Positions 1-9,582 of a stretch of 64,000 nucleotides of DNA are shown in pieces (position 1 is the stretch's first letter; the number at the start of each line of letters is the position of its first letter). The stretch spans positions 1,631,001 to 1,695,000 of the forward strand of contig NZ_CP130319.1 of the NCBI RefSeq assembly GCF_032271945.1. The letters run 5' to 3'. Under the pieces are notes generated by a model. The model did not search any database. It was not told where the DNA came from and worked only from the letters and a program-made list of their open reading frames with translations. This DNA is from Paenibacillus sp. MBLB1832 (GTDB lineage: Bacteria > Bacillota > Bacilli > Paenibacillales > NBRC-103111). The position numbers and the translations under genes were made by a program.

Positions 1-610
1 AAAAGCTGCTGAGCTTCACACGGATGCGCTTGAAGGCTTGCTCGTTCAAACACCTGGAATTAAAGTTGTCGTTCCTTCTAATCCGTACGATGCAAAAGGA
101 CTGCTTATCGCTGCAATTCGTGATAATGACCCTGTCTTCTTCATGGAGCATTTGAACTTATACCGCGCATTCCGCGGCGAAGTACCTGAAGGTGAATATA
201 CCGTTGAGCTTGGTAAGGCGAACGTAGTTCGTGAAGGCTCTGATGTTACGATTATTACGTATGGAGCTATGGTGCATACATCGATGAAGGCCGCTGAAGA
301 GTTGGAGAAAGAAGGCGTGAAAGTCGAAGTAATCGACCTTCGTACTTTGCTTCCGCTTGATATCGATACGATTGTTGCATCCATCAAGAAAACGAACCGT
401 GCGATTATCGTTCAAGAAGCGCAAAAAACATCTGGTGTAGCAGCAGAAGTTATTGCTCAAATTAATGAGAAAGCGATTCTTCATCTGGAAGCACCGGTAT
501 TGCGTGTTGCTCCGCCAGATACTGTGTATCCTTTCGCACAAATCGAAGACGCTTGGTTGCCAAGCCCTGCAAGTGTTATTGCTGGCGTTAAGAAAGTACT
601 CGAATTCTAA
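1..610 (+). CDS. pdhB: Pyruvate dehydrogenase E1 component subunit beta (3' part)
   Basis: C-terminal part of the beta subunit of the thiamine-dependent E1 enzyme, which decarboxylates pyruvate and acetylates the lipoyl group of E2 in the cytoplasmic pyruvate dehydrogenase complex. The reading frame is open from base 2, so the gene starts upstream of the window and about 203 codons are visible. Typical segments are seen: [23 protein letters not shown], the transketolase C-terminal stretch ITYGAMVH and IVQEAQ, and the usual KKVLEF ending. The E2 gene follows after 32 bp and E3 after that, the standard Bacillus pdh order. Identity is very likely from sequence and context; a branched-chain 2-oxoacid E1 beta is the only real alternative and fits less well. 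Confidence 0.95.
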   Translation, partial: KAAELHTDALEGLLVQTPGIKVVVPSNPYDAKGLLIAAIRDNDPVFFMEHLNLYRAFRGEVPEGEYTVELGKANVVREGSDVTIITYGAMVHTSMKAAEELEKEGVKVEVIDLRTLLPLDIDTIVASIKKTNRAIIVQEAQKTSGVAAEVIAQINEKAILHLEAPVLRVAPPDTVYPFAQIEDAWLPSPASVIAGVKKVLEF

Positions 611-642
611 TACACAGTCGAAGGTAACAGGAGGTCGTACAC

Positions 643-1971
643 GTGGCATTGTTTGAATACAAGTTCCCAGAGCTTGGTGAAGGTATACATGAAGGTGAAA
701 TCGTTAAGCTGTTAGTGAAAGCTGGCGACACCGTAACAGATGAAACCATTCTGATGGAAGTACAGAATGATAAAGCAGTTGTAGAAGTACCTTGTCCAGT
801 TGAAGGCAAAGTCGTGAGCGTTGCCGTCAAAGACGGACAAGTGTGCACAATCGGCGAGCTTGTAATGACGATCGAAGTGACTGGCGAGATGCCAGCAGCG
901 TCGATGCATCACGGTTCCAGCCACGCGGCGACAGCCGTGGCTGCGCCTCCAGCTGCAGCGCCTGCGCCGGCAGCAGTTGCAGTGGCAGCAGCGCCGGTGG
1001 CCGCTGCAGCACCAGCACCAGCCGCGGCGCCTAGCGCAGGCCGCGAAGTGCTTGCGACGCCTAGCGTGCGCAAGCTGGCAAGAGAGAAAGGCATCACACT
1101 CGCAGAGGTGACGCCTACAGGGAAGCACGGCCGCGTGACACGCGAGGACGTGCTTGGCTTTACAGGAGCAGGCAGCGTGAGCGCTCCTGCAGCGACAGAC
1201 GCTGCAGCGGTAGCAGCAGCTGAATCAGGGGCACCTGCTCCGGCACCTCAGCAGGTTGTCGTTGGCGATCGCGTAGAAGAGCGGATTCCGTTCAAGGGTA
1301 TCCGCAAAATCATCGCGAACGCGATGGTCAAATCCGTGTACACGGCTCCGCACGTGACATTGATGGATGAGATCGACGTGACAGCACTCGTCGCTCTACG
1401 CGAGCGTACAAAGCCGCTCGCAGAGAAAAAAGGCGTGAAATTGACGTACCTTCCTTTCATCGTGAAAGCATTGGTGGCAGCATGCCGTCAATTCCCAGTG
1501 ATGAATGCGATGATCGACGAAGAGAAGCAAGAAATCGTCTACAAAAAGTACTACAACATCGGGATCGCAACAGATACAGACAACGGCTTGCTCGTGCCTG
1601 TTATCCATGATGCTGATCGTAAAAACGTATGGTCGATCGCTTCTTCAATCAAAGATTTGGCTGTTCGCGGACGTGAAGGTAAATTGTCTCCGAATGAGCT
1701 AAAAGGCAGCACGATTTCCATCACGAACATTGGTTCCGTTGGCGGTATGTTCTTCACACCGGTTATCAACTTCCCTGAAGTTGCTATTCTAGGTGCAGGC
1801 CGAATTACAGAGAAGCCAGTTGTGAAAAACGGTCAAATCGTAGCAGCTTCAGTAATGGCGCTTTCCTTGAGTTTCGATCACCGTATCGTAGACGGAGCGA
1901 CAGCACAAAGCTTCTTGAACTACATCAAACAGCTTCTGGCTGATCCAGAGCTTCTCGTCTTGGAGGTGTAA
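643..1971 (+). CDS. pdhC: Dihydrolipoamide acetyltransferase, E2 of pyruvate dehydrogenase
   Basis: Core E2 subunit that passes the acetyl group from lipoate to CoA. 442 residues starting at GTG, with an AACAGGAGG ribosome site seven bases upstream. Domains in order: N-terminal lipoyl domain (about 1-80) with the lipoylated lysine in QNDKAVVEV; a long Ala/Pro linker (about 85-132); peripheral E3/E1-binding domain (about 135-172, [13 protein letters not shown] and GRVTREDV); a second Ala-rich linker; and the C-terminal acetyltransferase domain with the catalytic SFDHRIVDG motif near residue 410. One lipoyl domain is normal for Gram-positive E2. The two linkers use GC-rich Ala codons and create spurious ORFs on the other strand. 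It lies between pdhB and pdhD with short gaps, so it is cotranscribed. Confidence 0.96.
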   Translation: MALFEYKFPELGEGIHEGEIVKLLVKAGDTVTDETILMEVQNDKAVVEVPCPVEGKVVSVAVKDGQVCTIGELVMTIEVTGEMPAASMHHGSSHAATAVAAPPAAAPAPAAVAVAAAPVAAAAPAPAAAPSAGREVLATPSVRKLAREKGITLAEVTPTGKHGRVTREDVLGFTGAGSVSAPAATDAAAVAAAESGAPAPAPQQVVVGDRVEERIPFKGIRKIIANAMVKSVYTAPHVTLMDEIDVTALVALRERTKPLAEKKGVKLTYLPFIVKALVAACRQFPVMNAMIDEEKQEIVYKKYYNIGIATDTDNGLLVPVIHDADRKNVWSIASSIKDLAVRGREGKLSPNELKGSTISITNIGSVGGMFFTPVINFPEVAILGAGRITEKPVVKNGQIVAASVMALSLSFDHRIVDGATAQSFLNYIKQLLADPELLVLEV

Positions 1972-1975
1972 CAGC

Positions 1976-3391
1976 ATGGTCGTAGGAGATGCTTCTTTAG
2001 ATATAGATTTGTTAGTTATTGGTGCAGGCCCAGGCGGTTACGTAGCCGCCATCCGGGCTGCTCAACTTGGTCAAAGCGTTCTAATTGTTGATAAAGATGC
2101 ATGGGGTGGCGTGTGTTTGAACCGCGGCTGTATCCCGTCCAAAGCATTGATTTCCGCAGCACACACGTATGAGCATGCTCAGCACGCGGACAGCGTGGGG
2201 ATTACTGTTGAGAACGTGAAAGTGGATTTCGCGAAAGTACAAGCTTGGAAAAACAGTATTGTTGCTAAACAAACGGGCGGCGTTAGCGCGCTGTTGAAGG
2301 GCAACAAGATCCAAACGTTCCAAGGTGAAGTCATGTTCATCAATGAGCATGAAGCGCGTGTCTTCAACGATGCGGAAGCTCCTCGCTACCGCTTTAAGAA
2401 CTGTATTATTGCAACAGGTTCACGCCCAATCGAATTGAAGGCTTTCCCTTACGGCGGAAGAATTATCTCTTCGACAGAAGCGTTGAACTTGCCTGAAATT
2501 CCGAAAAGCATGATCGTCATCGGCGGCGGTTATATTGGTATCGAGCTTGGTCAAACATACGCGAAATTCGGTACGAAAGTGACTGTGTTGGAAGGATCTG
2601 ATCACGTACTTCCAGGCTTCGAGAAAGAATTGACGAAGCTGGTTGCTCGTAATCTGGAGAAAGTTGGCGTTGAAGTGCATACAGAAGCGTTGGCTCAATC
2701 CTGTACAAAAACCGACAACGACGTGACAGTGACGTTCACGGTCAAAGGTGAAGAGAAGCAAGTAACGGCAGATTACGTACTTGTGACTGTTGGCCGCCGA
2801 CCGAATACAGATGGTGAGCTAGGGCTAGATCTGATCGGGTTGAAAATGACAGACCGCGGTCTAATCGAAGTTGACAACCAAGGTCGTACAAGCATTCCTC
2901 ACATCTTCGCAATCGGTGATGTGGTTCCTGGTATGTCATTGGCGCACAAAGCTTCCTACGAAGCGAAAGTGGCTGCTGAAGCGATTGCAGGTCATGCCTC
3001 CATCGTAGATTACAAAGCAATGCCAGCTGTCGTATTCTCTGATCCAGAAATTGCTGGAGTAGGCTTGAGCGAAACGGAAGCGAAGGCCCAAGGGATCTCT
3101 GTTACCATTGGTAAATTCCCTTACGCAGCTAACGGACGCGCGAACTCTTTGAACGCAGCTCAAGGCTTCGTGAAGCTTGTCGGCGACAAAGAAACAGGTC
3201 AATTGCTTGGGGGTCAAATTGTAGGTCCAGAAGCTTCCAACTTGATCGGTGAGCTTGCGCTTGCAGTTGAAATGGGCGCTAACCTGGAAGACATCGCACT
3301 AACGATTCATGCACATCCGACGTTGACGGAAATGATCATGGATGCAGCAGAAGGTGCGCTTGGTCACCCAATTCATCAGCTAGGTAAATAA
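1976..3391 (+). CDS. pdhD: Dihydrolipoyl dehydrogenase, E3 of pyruvate dehydrogenase
   Basis: FAD enzyme that reoxidises dihydrolipoamide with NAD+. 471 residues, the usual length. Visible motifs: N-terminal FAD-binding [17 protein letters not shown], the redox disulphide [15 protein letters not shown], the NAD-binding glycine motif [11 protein letters not shown], the second FAD motif FAIGDVV, and the C-terminal interface motif HAHPTLTE that carries the active-site His-Glu pair. It starts four bases after the pdhC stop, and its ribosome site (GGAGGTG) lies within the last codons of pdhC, indicating translational coupling. A terminator hairpin follows directly, so this is the last gene of the pdh operon. 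Confidence 0.96.
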   Translation: MVVGDASLDIDLLVIGAGPGGYVAAIRAAQLGQSVLIVDKDAWGGVCLNRGCIPSKALISAAHTYEHAQHADSVGITVENVKVDFAKVQAWKNSIVAKQTGGVSALLKGNKIQTFQGEVMFINEHEARVFNDAEAPRYRFKNCIIATGSRPIELKAFPYGGRIISSTEALNLPEIPKSMIVIGGGYIGIELGQTYAKFGTKVTVLEGSDHVLPGFEKELTKLVARNLEKVGVEVHTEALAQSCTKTDNDVTVTFTVKGEEKQVTADYVLVTVGRRPNTDGELGLDLIGLKMTDRGLIEVDNQGRTSIPHIFAIGDVVPGMSLAHKASYEAKVAAEAIAGHASIVDYKAMPAVVFSDPEIAGVGLSETEAKAQGISVTIGKFPYAANGRANSLNAAQGFVKLVGDKETGQLLGGQIVGPEASNLIGELALAVEMGANLEDIALTIHAHPTLTEMIMDAAEGALGHPIHQLGK

Positions 3392-3417
3392 TCATTCGGT
3401 TTCCCTTAACTTTAGAT

Positions 3418-3465
3418 AAAAGTCCCGAGAGTTGGCTGAAAAGCTGCTCTACGGGACTCTTTTAT
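3418..3465 (+). terminator. Intrinsic terminator of the pdh operon
   Basis: AAAAGTCCCG (from 3418) pairs with CGGGACTCTTTT (from 3452) around a 24-base loop that can pair further, and a T-rich tract follows. It lies 27 bp after the pdhD stop. Confidence 0.85.
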
Positions 3466-3511
3466 TTCGTATAATTTATACAGCAGGATATGTGATGACG
3501 TGGGGAGAGCG

Positions 3512-4246
3512 ATGAATGGCATGATATCCAAACCGATGGTAATTGGCCACCGCGGCGCGGCTGGAGAGGCGCCAGAGAACACGATGGCATCTTTTGCATT
3601 GGCGCTGGCACAAGGGGCGCAAGGCATTGAACTTGATGTACATGTAACGCGTGATGGCGAAATGGTCGTCTGTCATGACGAAACGCTAGATCGAACGACC
3701 ACGGGGGCAGGACTCATTTGTGGGCATGACTGGTCCTATATCCAGTCGCTGGATGCGGGAAGTTGGTACGGAAATTCATATAAGGGGGAGCGGGTGCCGC
3801 TGCTTCGCGAAGTGTTCGATCTATGTCCCCCAGGTTTTCTCATCAACGTGGAAGTTAAGCGTAGTTATGAAGGGCGCATGGAGCGTGCGTTGCTCGCATT
3901 GTTGCGAGGCTGCCATCGATGGGGGGATATCGTTGTTTCGTCTTTCGATCATAAAGTTGTGCAGCGATTAAAAGCGGCAGAACCGAGAATCAATGCGGGC
4001 TTGCTGTATGCTGCCAATTTGATCGATCATGCGGGTTATGCGCATCAAGTTGGGGATATGTTTTCCTTGCATCCGCATCATGAGTGTATCGAGAAGGAAG
4101 ATGTCGCCGCGGCGAGCGCAGCGGGTTTGGCCGTGTACCCGTACACAGTAAACGAGATTTCTGAGTATGCACACATGATCCAGGCAGGCGTTACTGGCAT
4201 TATTACGGATTATCCAGGCAGATTACGAGCGTACTTACAAACTTAA
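3512..4246 (+). CDS. Glycerophosphodiester phosphodiesterase family protein
   Basis: Predicted cytoplasmic enzyme that hydrolyses glycerophosphodiesters to glycerol-3-phosphate and an alcohol. About 244 residues, the size of UgpQ-type enzymes. The GDPD signature is clear: VIGHRGAAGEAPENT with the catalytic His and metal-binding Glu, then IELDVHVTRDG, VVCHDETLDRTT, and a C-terminal VYPYTVNE and GIITDYPGRL. No signal peptide is seen, so it is unlike secreted GlpQ. The ATG at 3512 is preferred because GGGGAG lies five bases upstream; a GTG at 3500 is also in frame. It precedes a phospholipid acyltransferase/acyl-ACP synthetase fusion gene, which suggests a role in phospholipid turnover. Confidence 0.9.
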   Translation: MNGMISKPMVIGHRGAAGEAPENTMASFALALAQGAQGIELDVHVTRDGEMVVCHDETLDRTTTGAGLICGHDWSYIQSLDAGSWYGNSYKGERVPLLREVFDLCPPGFLINVEVKRSYEGRMERALLALLRGCHRWGDIVVSSFDHKVVQRLKAAEPRINAGLLYAANLIDHAGYAHQVGDMFSLHPHHECIEKEDVAAASAAGLAVYPYTVNEISEYAHMIQAGVTGIITDYPGRLRAYLQT

Positions 4247-4260
4247 ATCCCATTAAAAAT

Positions 4261-4300
4261 GGACCAATGCATATACATGCTGAGGTCTTATTTCTTTTTG
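4261..4300 (+). terminator. Possible weak terminator
   Basis: An interrupted hairpin (GACC with GGTC, inner GCAT with ATGC) at 4262-4287 is followed by TTATTTCTTTTT. The stem is weak, so partial read-through into the next gene is likely. Confidence 0.4.
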
Positions 4301-4353
4301 GCGCATAGAATGAACTATTGACGGGGGAGCGAGTGGCTCGAGGGGGAGTTCAG

Positions 4354-6516
4354 ATGAATAAACGGATGATCGTTGCGCTGGTAACGCGAATGATTCCGTA
4401 CTTGCGTCTGTTGGTGTTGAGGTTGTTTAAGGTAAAAGTAACAGGCTTAGAGAAGCTGGATTTGACGGGGAAATCCGTGCTCATACCCAATCACGTTTCC
4501 TTCATTGATGCTGTACTATTAGCCTTCATTTTGCCTAAGAATGTAGCTTTTGTGGTAAATACGAACATGGCAAAGCGCTTCGCTTGGGTGCTCTTACTAC
4601 GGGAACATATTCCTGTTGATCCAACCAGCCCTTATGCGGTCAGAACCATGCTTCGAACGATACAGAACGGCACGCCGCTCGTTATTTTTCCAGAGGGACG
4701 CATATCCACCACAGGCGGCATGATGAAATTGTACGGCGGAATCGGCTACTTAGCGCTTCGTTCGCAGGCTCGTCTGATTCCGGTTGCGCTGCATGGGCTG
4801 GAACATTCGAAATTCTCTTATTTAAGGGGCAAAATCAAACAACGCTGGTTCCCTGCGGTTCATATTGCGATGGGAGAACCTTTTCAAATTCCTGCAGGCA
4901 ACGCTCAGCTCTCGAGAAGAGTTCAGAAAGAACAAGCAACGGAAGTGATCCGTCGTGGCATGCTGGCTCATCAGTTAGCCAGTCAACTGGAGCCTGCCCA
5001 TAATCTCTTTAATGAGCTGTTGAAGTCGGCTGCCAAACACGGGAACGCCATGGTAATTTGCGAGGATGTCGTTACTCAGACAGCTTTGACATATCGCAAG
5101 CTCGTGATGGCGAGCTACACGTTGGCTGCTCGACTGGTAAAGCTTCTTCCGAAGGATCAGCGAGTTGCTCTACTGCTTCCTAATTCAGCGGGACATGTGG
5201 TCACGCTGTTTGCCCTATTCCGAATTGGGATGACACCTGCCGTGCTGAATTATTCAGCGGGGCGTCAGACGATGCTGGAGGCGTGTGAAACAGCAGAAGT
5301 CAGCACGGTGCTTACATCGCGGGCATTTATCGAGAGGGCGGGCTTATCTGATTTTATCCAGGGGGCGGAATTGTCTTATGACATTGTCTATTTAGAAGAT
5401 GTGAAGACATCGCTGACATTGAATGATAAGGTGACAGGACTTGCTCATTGGCTGTTGAAAAAGAAAGGTCCAGTCGGAGAAGGACGGAACGAGGTCGTTC
5501 TCTTCACATCTGGCAGTGAAAGTAAGCCGAAAGGCGTTGTGCTGACACATCGTAATATTTGGGCGAATATTCATCAGGCCAGACTGGTTATTGCTTTTAA
5601 CAGTTCGGATATCGTGCTGGGGAGTATGCCTATGTTTCATTCATTTGGTCTTACTGCGGGAGCGATGCTGCCCATTTTGACAGGAATGAAGGTCGTTATG
5701 TACCCGAATCCGTTGCATTACAAAGTGATTCCAGAGCTGGTCTACGATCGGAATATCACGATTTTATTCGGAACGTCAACATTTCTAGGGGCTTATGCGA
5801 GAACCGCGCACCCATTTGATTTTGCGCATTCCTTACGCATTGTTGTGGCAGGTGCAGAACGGTTGAAGGACGAGGTACGTCAATTGTGGCTGGATAAATT
5901 CGGGCTGCGAATTTTGGAAGGGTATGGGACGACAGAAACGACACCGGTCATTTCATTGAATACACCGTTGAACGCGAAAAAAGGCTCCGTCGGGCAATTA
6001 CTGCCAGGTATCGACTACAGGCTTGAAGAGGTAGAGGGAATCCCGGTTGGCGGGCATCTGCTCGTCAGAGGGCCGAATGTGATGAAGGGGTATTTGATTC
6101 ATGATCGAGGCTTTGTGCCCGCAACAGAATGGTATCCGACTGGAGACATTGTGACGTTGGATGAGCGAGGCTTTCTAACGATACAAGCGCGGTTACAATC
6201 TTTTGCTAAAATTGGCGGGGAAAAAGTGTCCTTGGGGCTAGTTGAAGAGCTTGTAGCTAGCTGCCTTGAGGCACCGGCCGTCTGTGCCGCTGTTCATATC
6301 CCTGACCGCCGCAAGGGCGAACGGATCATTGTTTTCCATACGAGCGTAGACAGCCCCTTGGAGAAGCTGCGAGAAACGATGAAAGCGCAGGGCCAGCCCG
6401 GGATTTATATGCCTTCAGCACTCACATATATCGAAAAGCTCCCAATGCTCGGCAGTGGGAAAATCGATTATGTTACGCTTAAACAACTGGCTTTACGGGA
6501 TGAGGCGGCGAAATAG
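4354..6516 (+). CDS. PlsC acyltransferase fused to acyl-ACP/acyl-CoA synthetase (Aas-like)
   Basis: Two enzymes in one chain of about 720 residues, resembling Aas of Gram-negative bacteria, which activates fatty acids and re-acylates lysophospholipids at the membrane. The first 200 residues carry the acyltransferase motifs NHVSFIDAV (the HX4D catalytic pair) and FPEGRIST. Residues from about 225 carry the adenylate-forming domain: FTSGSESKPKGVVLTHRN is the ATP-binding P-loop, GYGTTETTPV the second signature, and WYPTGDIV a third. A lysine typical of motif A10 lies in GSGKIDYV. The start at ATG 4354 follows AGGGGGAG; a TTG at 4318 is also in frame. It probably recycles lysophospholipids together with the upstream phosphodiesterase. 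Substrate and exact acyl carrier are inferred. Confidence 0.87.
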   Translation: MNKRMIVALVTRMIPYLRLLVLRLFKVKVTGLEKLDLTGKSVLIPNHVSFIDAVLLAFILPKNVAFVVNTNMAKRFAWVLLLREHIPVDPTSPYAVRTMLRTIQNGTPLVIFPEGRISTTGGMMKLYGGIGYLALRSQARLIPVALHGLEHSKFSYLRGKIKQRWFPAVHIAMGEPFQIPAGNAQLSRRVQKEQATEVIRRGMLAHQLASQLEPAHNLFNELLKSAAKHGNAMVICEDVVTQTALTYRKLVMASYTLAARLVKLLPKDQRVALLLPNSAGHVVTLFALFRIGMTPAVLNYSAGRQTMLEACETAEVSTVLTSRAFIERAGLSDFIQGAELSYDIVYLEDVKTSLTLNDKVTGLAHWLLKKKGPVGEGRNEVVLFTSGSESKPKGVVLTHRNIWANIHQARLVIAFNSSDIVLGSMPMFHSFGLTAGAMLPILTGMKVVMYPNPLHYKVIPELVYDRNITILFGTSTFLGAYARTAHPFDFAHSLRIVVAGAERLKDEVRQLWLDKFGLRILEGYGTTETTPVISLNTPLNAKKGSVGQLLPGIDYRLEEVEGIPVGGHLLVRGPNVMKGYLIHDRGFVPATEWYPTGDIVTLDERGFLTIQARLQSFAKIGGEKVSLGLVEELVASCLEAPAVCAAVHIPDRRKGERIIVFHTSVDSPLEKLRETMKAQGQPGIYMPSALTYIEKLPMLGSGKIDYVTLKQLALRDEAAK

Positions 6517-6521
6517 CGAAG

Positions 6522-6565
6522 TTCCTTTCCTGGTGAGTGTCCTTGGGGACCGATCAGGAAAGGAA
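6522..6565. repeat. 11-bp perfect inverted repeat between convergent genes
   Basis: TTCCTTTCCTG at 6522-6532 is exactly repeated in inverse at 6555-6565 with a 22-base loop. It lies between the Aas-like gene and the convergent lipid kinase gene. No T-tract follows on either strand, so it may act as a transcript-end hairpin rather than a classical terminator. Confidence 0.55.
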
Positions 6566-6590
6566 TGTGTATGTCTAAGCGCGATCACCA

Positions 6591-7514
6591 CTAGCCGCTA
6601 ATGACGGTTATTGCAGCTGGGATAATTTCAATTTGAACGGGGGTAGAGCCAGCGAACTCACCGTCTGCTTGGACAAGCAATGGTTTCGCTGTGCGGATGG
6701 TAATGGATTTCCCTTTGTAGAACGTTACTGCAGGGTGCTTTGTATGCTTGCCTTGGTAAACAGTGAAAAGCACAGGCAGCAGCTTGAAACGGCCTTTGCT
6801 CTGAATGACAACAACATCCGCGTGGCCATCGCAGGGAGAGGCGGTTGGACAGATTTGAATCGAACCTCCGTAGAAAGGGATATTGGCGACAGCGGCCAAC
6901 CACATATTCGGAAGCTCATAGGTGTTTCCGTCCACCTCTAGCCAGGCTATTGAGGGTTGATAGGTGGCGAACACACGCAGGATCGAAATGAAATACGATA
7001 GCTTGCCGAGACCGAAGCGGTTCAGCAGTTTTTTGTAGGAGGCTTCGTTAGTCACTTTGGCGACCATCCCATCAAAGCCTGCGCCGATGCTGTTCACTGC
7101 AATGGGATGGTTGGTAGCTTGCAGGAGGTCGATTTGTACCTTTTTCGCTGCTGCTAACGCGATCTGCAGTGCCTCAATTGGATGTGTGGGAATGCTATAC
7201 GCTTTGGCAAAATCATTTCCTGTCCCTGCTGGGATAACGGCAATGGAGCATGGTGAATCTGAGGTCAGAGCAAGCTGGCGCATGCCCGCAACGACTTCAT
7301 GAATGGTGCCATCGCCGCCAATGACGATTAACTGATGCACCTGATGGTGTTGGATGAGTGTCATAGCGTGTTGGGTTGCTTCGCCTGCATATGTGGTAAG
7401 TTTTACTAGAAAAGCTATGTGATGAGACTGAAGGTAGGTTTCGATTTCTCTCCAGATGTTAGATCCTCTCCCATTACCTGAAAGCGGATTCACAATAATG
7501 CCAATGGTTTCCAT
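6591..7514 (-). CDS. Diacylglycerol kinase family lipid kinase (DgkB/YegS/BmrU type)
   Basis: 307-residue soluble lipid kinase, the normal length for this family; DgkB members phosphorylate diacylglycerol for phospholipid recycling. The nucleotide-binding motifs are clear: IVNPLSGNGRG at the N-terminus, VIGGDGTIHEVVAGM near residue 65, and AVIPAGTGNDFAKA near residue 95. The C-terminal beta-sandwich ends with VQADGE, typical of the family. ATG start with AAGGGG nine bases upstream on the minus strand. It is convergent with the Aas-like gene, so the region groups three lipid genes. Which lipid is phosphorylated cannot be told from sequence; YegS-type phosphatidylglycerol kinases and sphingosine-kinase-like proteins look alike. 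Confidence 0.87.
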   Translation of the reverse strand: METIGIIVNPLSGNGRGSNIWREIETYLQSHHIAFLVKLTTYAGEATQHAMTLIQHHQVHQLIVIGGDGTIHEVVAGMRQLALTSDSPCSIAVIPAGTGNDFAKAYSIPTHPIEALQIALAAAKKVQIDLLQATNHPIAVNSIGAGFDGMVAKVTNEASYKKLLNRFGLGKLSYFISILRVFATYQPSIAWLEVDGNTYELPNMWLAAVANIPFYGGSIQICPTASPCDGHADVVVIQSKGRFKLLPVLFTVYQGKHTKHPAVTFYKGKSITIRTAKPLLVQADGEFAGSTPVQIEIIPAAITVISG

Positions 7515-7599
7515 TTGCGGTTGCCCCTTATCTAATTGGGTTGTGTGGGATTTATTGGGTTTCAGAAGCCTTTTGTAAACTGGGTATTGCCGAATGTTC

Positions 7600-7628
7600 T
7601 TTACATAAGTGGCGCTGTTTTGTAAAAT
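7600..7628 (+). promoter_or_regulatory. Sigma-A promoter for the chemoreceptor gene
   Basis: TTTACA (7600-7605), a 17-bp spacer and TAAAAT (7623-7628), one mismatch from consensus in each hexamer. It precedes the methyl-accepting protein gene by about 90 bp. Confidence 0.6.
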
Positions 7629-7649
7629 AAACCATAGGTAAATTAATTC

Positions 7650-7680
7650 ATCCTTATGTTAGGTTTTGTTCCATAAGGAT
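7650..7680 (+). promoter_or_regulatory. 9-bp inverted repeat in the chemoreceptor leader
   Basis: ATCCTTATG at 7650-7658 and CATAAGGAT at 7672-7680 are perfect inverse copies with a 13-base loop. They fall just after the predicted transcription start and about 20 bp before the ribosome site. They may be an operator or an mRNA hairpin; the function is unknown. Confidence 0.45.
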
Positions 7681-7718
7681 CATCATGAAGAGCTAATCTC
7701 GAAGGGAGAATGGAAACA

Positions 7719-9467
7719 TTGAAACTCAAAGCGCTACTAGGAAAACCGAACATGAATCTGTCTATCCTTCGGAATCTAAATCTACGTTTTAAGTTACTAA
7801 TGATGAACGCGATTGCCATCTTGTTCTTGCTGATTGTTGGGATAACTGGCTATCATTATATGGACAAGATGTCTAGTAATTCTACTAGAATGTACGAGGA
7901 AAGTCTGCTATCTGTCAAATGGATTAATCAACTAAAAACAAATTTTAATGAAACGCAATCAAATTTGTTAGAAATGATGCTCTCAACGGATGTGAAATAC
8001 AAGGCAAAGCTGAAAATGAAATTAGATGAGAATCGCGCAACTAACACCGAATTGGTGACGAAGATCGAAGGCATTGCGCTGAATGAAGAAGAGAAAGCGG
8101 CGTACAAAGCGTTCGAAGAGTTGAATGTTAAATATCGTGAGGTTGTCGTTAAAACGATCGATGCTGCAACACAAAACAATCAAATTGCCTATCAAGGCTA
8201 TAATCTTGAGGTATCCCCGCAAGGTGTTAAAACGGTAGAGGCGCTGGACAAGCTGGTCGGCATGAAAGAGTCTGCGGCTGAGCAGTTTCAGAGATCGAGT
8301 GAAACGGACTCATCGGTTTCGCATACGGTTATTATTTTGACAATTATCATTGCGATTGTGGTCATGACGCTCGGCGCGCTCACGCTGAATATGATTGTGT
8401 CGACGCCGATTCGCAAGCTGCAAGAACATATGGAGAAAGCCGCAGGAGGCAATCTAGCTGTGAAAGGCGATTACCCGTATGATGATGAGGTTGGTAAATT
8501 AACAAACTCGTTTAATGCGATGACAGAAAGCTTGCGCAATCTCGTCATGCAAATCGCGGACAATGCCATTACATTGTCTGCAAGTTCGGAGGAGTTGTTA
8601 GCGAGTTCCGAGCAAAGTTCTCTAGCCGCAAGGCAAGTTGCGAGTTCGAGTCAGCAGTTATCGGTAGACTTTGATAAACAATTTGCTGGCGTTATGCAGG
8701 CGAATGAAGCTGTTGCGCTAATGCTCGGCAGTACTAGACGTATTGATGAGTCGGCGAAAGTAGTGGCTTCGTTAGTTGGACAAGCGACCCTTGCAGCGCA
8801 GAACGGGAAGCAATCGGTTGTGTCGATCGCAGGTCAAATGTCTGAAATCTCAGAGGCTGTGCGTGATGCGAATGTGGTCATTGAAGCCCTGGGTAAAAAT
8901 GCGCACAAAATCGGCGAAATCGTCAATGCGATTAACGAAATCTCAACGCAAACGAATTTATTATCGTTGAATGCAGCAATTGAAGCTGCACGTGCGGGGG
9001 AAGCGGGGCGCGGCTTCGCGGTTGTCGCGGGCGAAGTGCGCAAGCTTGCTGAGCAGTCGTCCGCGTCGGCACGCAATATTACGGATCTCGTCTCGACGAT
9101 TCAAAGACAGATACATGCAGCTGTTAGCTCTATGCATACGGGTGCAGGTAAAGTGCAGGAAGGTTTGACGATTTCGGAGGAAGCGCAAGAGTCGTTCGTT
9201 CACATTGAATCCTCTGTTGAGAAAGTAAATCTCAAAGTGGAAGACGTGAATTCGGACATTCATCAGTTGGTAGACGCGAACGTGCGAATCGAGCAAGTGA
9301 TGAAAATCGTGAGCTCCGTCTCGGAGACGGGCATTTCCGTCAGCCAAGAGACATCCGCTGCGAGTCAGCAGCAACTGGCTACGACGGAGGAAATCGAGAA
9401 CTCTGCGAAGTCCTTGGCAGATTTGGCTGAAGAATTACAAATTTCGTTGCAGAAATTTAAGGTGTAG
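7719..9467 (+). CDS. Methyl-accepting chemotaxis protein
   Basis: Membrane chemoreceptor that signals to CheA/CheW, of about 582 residues. Order: short cytoplasmic start, first membrane helix ([15 protein letters not shown]), a four-helix-bundle type extracellular sensor domain of about 150 residues rich in charged helices, second membrane helix ([16 protein letters not shown]), HAMP domain ([12 protein letters not shown]), and a long cytoplasmic signalling helix hairpin. The conserved tip reads [20 protein letters not shown] followed by [19 protein letters not shown]. The start is uncertain: ATG 7710 overlaps the ribosome site (AAGGGAG), TTG 7719 has good spacing and was chosen, ATG 7752 is a third option. 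It is monocistronic, with its own promoter and terminator. The ligand is unknown; four-helix-bundle sensors often detect small organic acids or amino acids. Confidence 0.92.
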   Translation: MKLKALLGKPNMNLSILRNLNLRFKLLMMNAIAILFLLIVGITGYHYMDKMSSNSTRMYEESLLSVKWINQLKTNFNETQSNLLEMMLSTDVKYKAKLKMKLDENRATNTELVTKIEGIALNEEEKAAYKAFEELNVKYREVVVKTIDAATQNNQIAYQGYNLEVSPQGVKTVEALDKLVGMKESAAEQFQRSSETDSSVSHTVIILTIIIAIVVMTLGALTLNMIVSTPIRKLQEHMEKAAGGNLAVKGDYPYDDEVGKLTNSFNAMTESLRNLVMQIADNAITLSASSEELLASSEQSSLAARQVASSSQQLSVDFDKQFAGVMQANEAVALMLGSTRRIDESAKVVASLVGQATLAAQNGKQSVVSIAGQMSEISEAVRDANVVIEALGKNAHKIGEIVNAINEISTQTNLLSLNAAIEAARAGEAGRGFAVVAGEVRKLAEQSSASARNITDLVSTIQRQIHAAVSSMHTGAGKVQEGLTISEEAQESFVHIESSVEKVNLKVEDVNSDIHQLVDANVRIEQVMKIVSSVSETGISVSQETSAASQQQLATTEEIENSAKSLADLAEELQISLQKFKV

Positions 9468-9473
9468 AGGAGG

Positions 9474-9503
9474 ACCCGCAGGCATTGAGCTTGCGGGTTT
9501 TTT
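9474..9503 (+). terminator. Intrinsic terminator of the chemoreceptor gene
   Basis: ACCCGCA (9474-9480) pairs with TGCGGGT (9492-9498), followed by six T residues. Confidence 0.88.
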
Positions 9504-9514
9504 GATGTGTTGGC

Positions 9515-9537
9515 GAGCCTCCCGAAATGGGAGGCTC
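9515..9537. repeat. 9-bp perfect hairpin upstream of a consensus promoter
   Basis: GAGCCTCCC and GGGAGGCTC are separated by GAAAT. No T-tract follows. It lies 10 bp upstream of the -35 at 9548 and could be an operator for that promoter or a second 3' hairpin of the chemoreceptor transcript. Confidence 0.45.
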
Positions 9538-9547
9538 AATCCCAACG

Positions 9548-9576
9548 TTGACATTGGAACTTTCCCGTAGTATAAT
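9548..9576 (+). promoter_or_regulatory. Perfect consensus sigma-A promoter
   Basis: TTGACA, a 17-bp spacer and TATAAT: every base of both hexamers and the spacing are ideal. No protein gene begins within the next 450 bp on this strand, so the likely product is an RNA. Confidence 0.75.
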
Positions 9577-9582
9577 ATTCTA

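Noticed and set aside
712-1128. ORFs opposite and overlapping the Ala/Pro linker of pdhC
   Set aside because: Biased codons of the linker keep other frames open; the pdhC frame has clear lipoyl and catalytic motifs.
7577-7596. TAAA and GCCGAA resembling a sigma-D flagellar promoter upstream of the chemoreceptor gene
   Set aside because: The spacing is only nine bases instead of about 15, and a much better sigma-A promoter lies just downstream.
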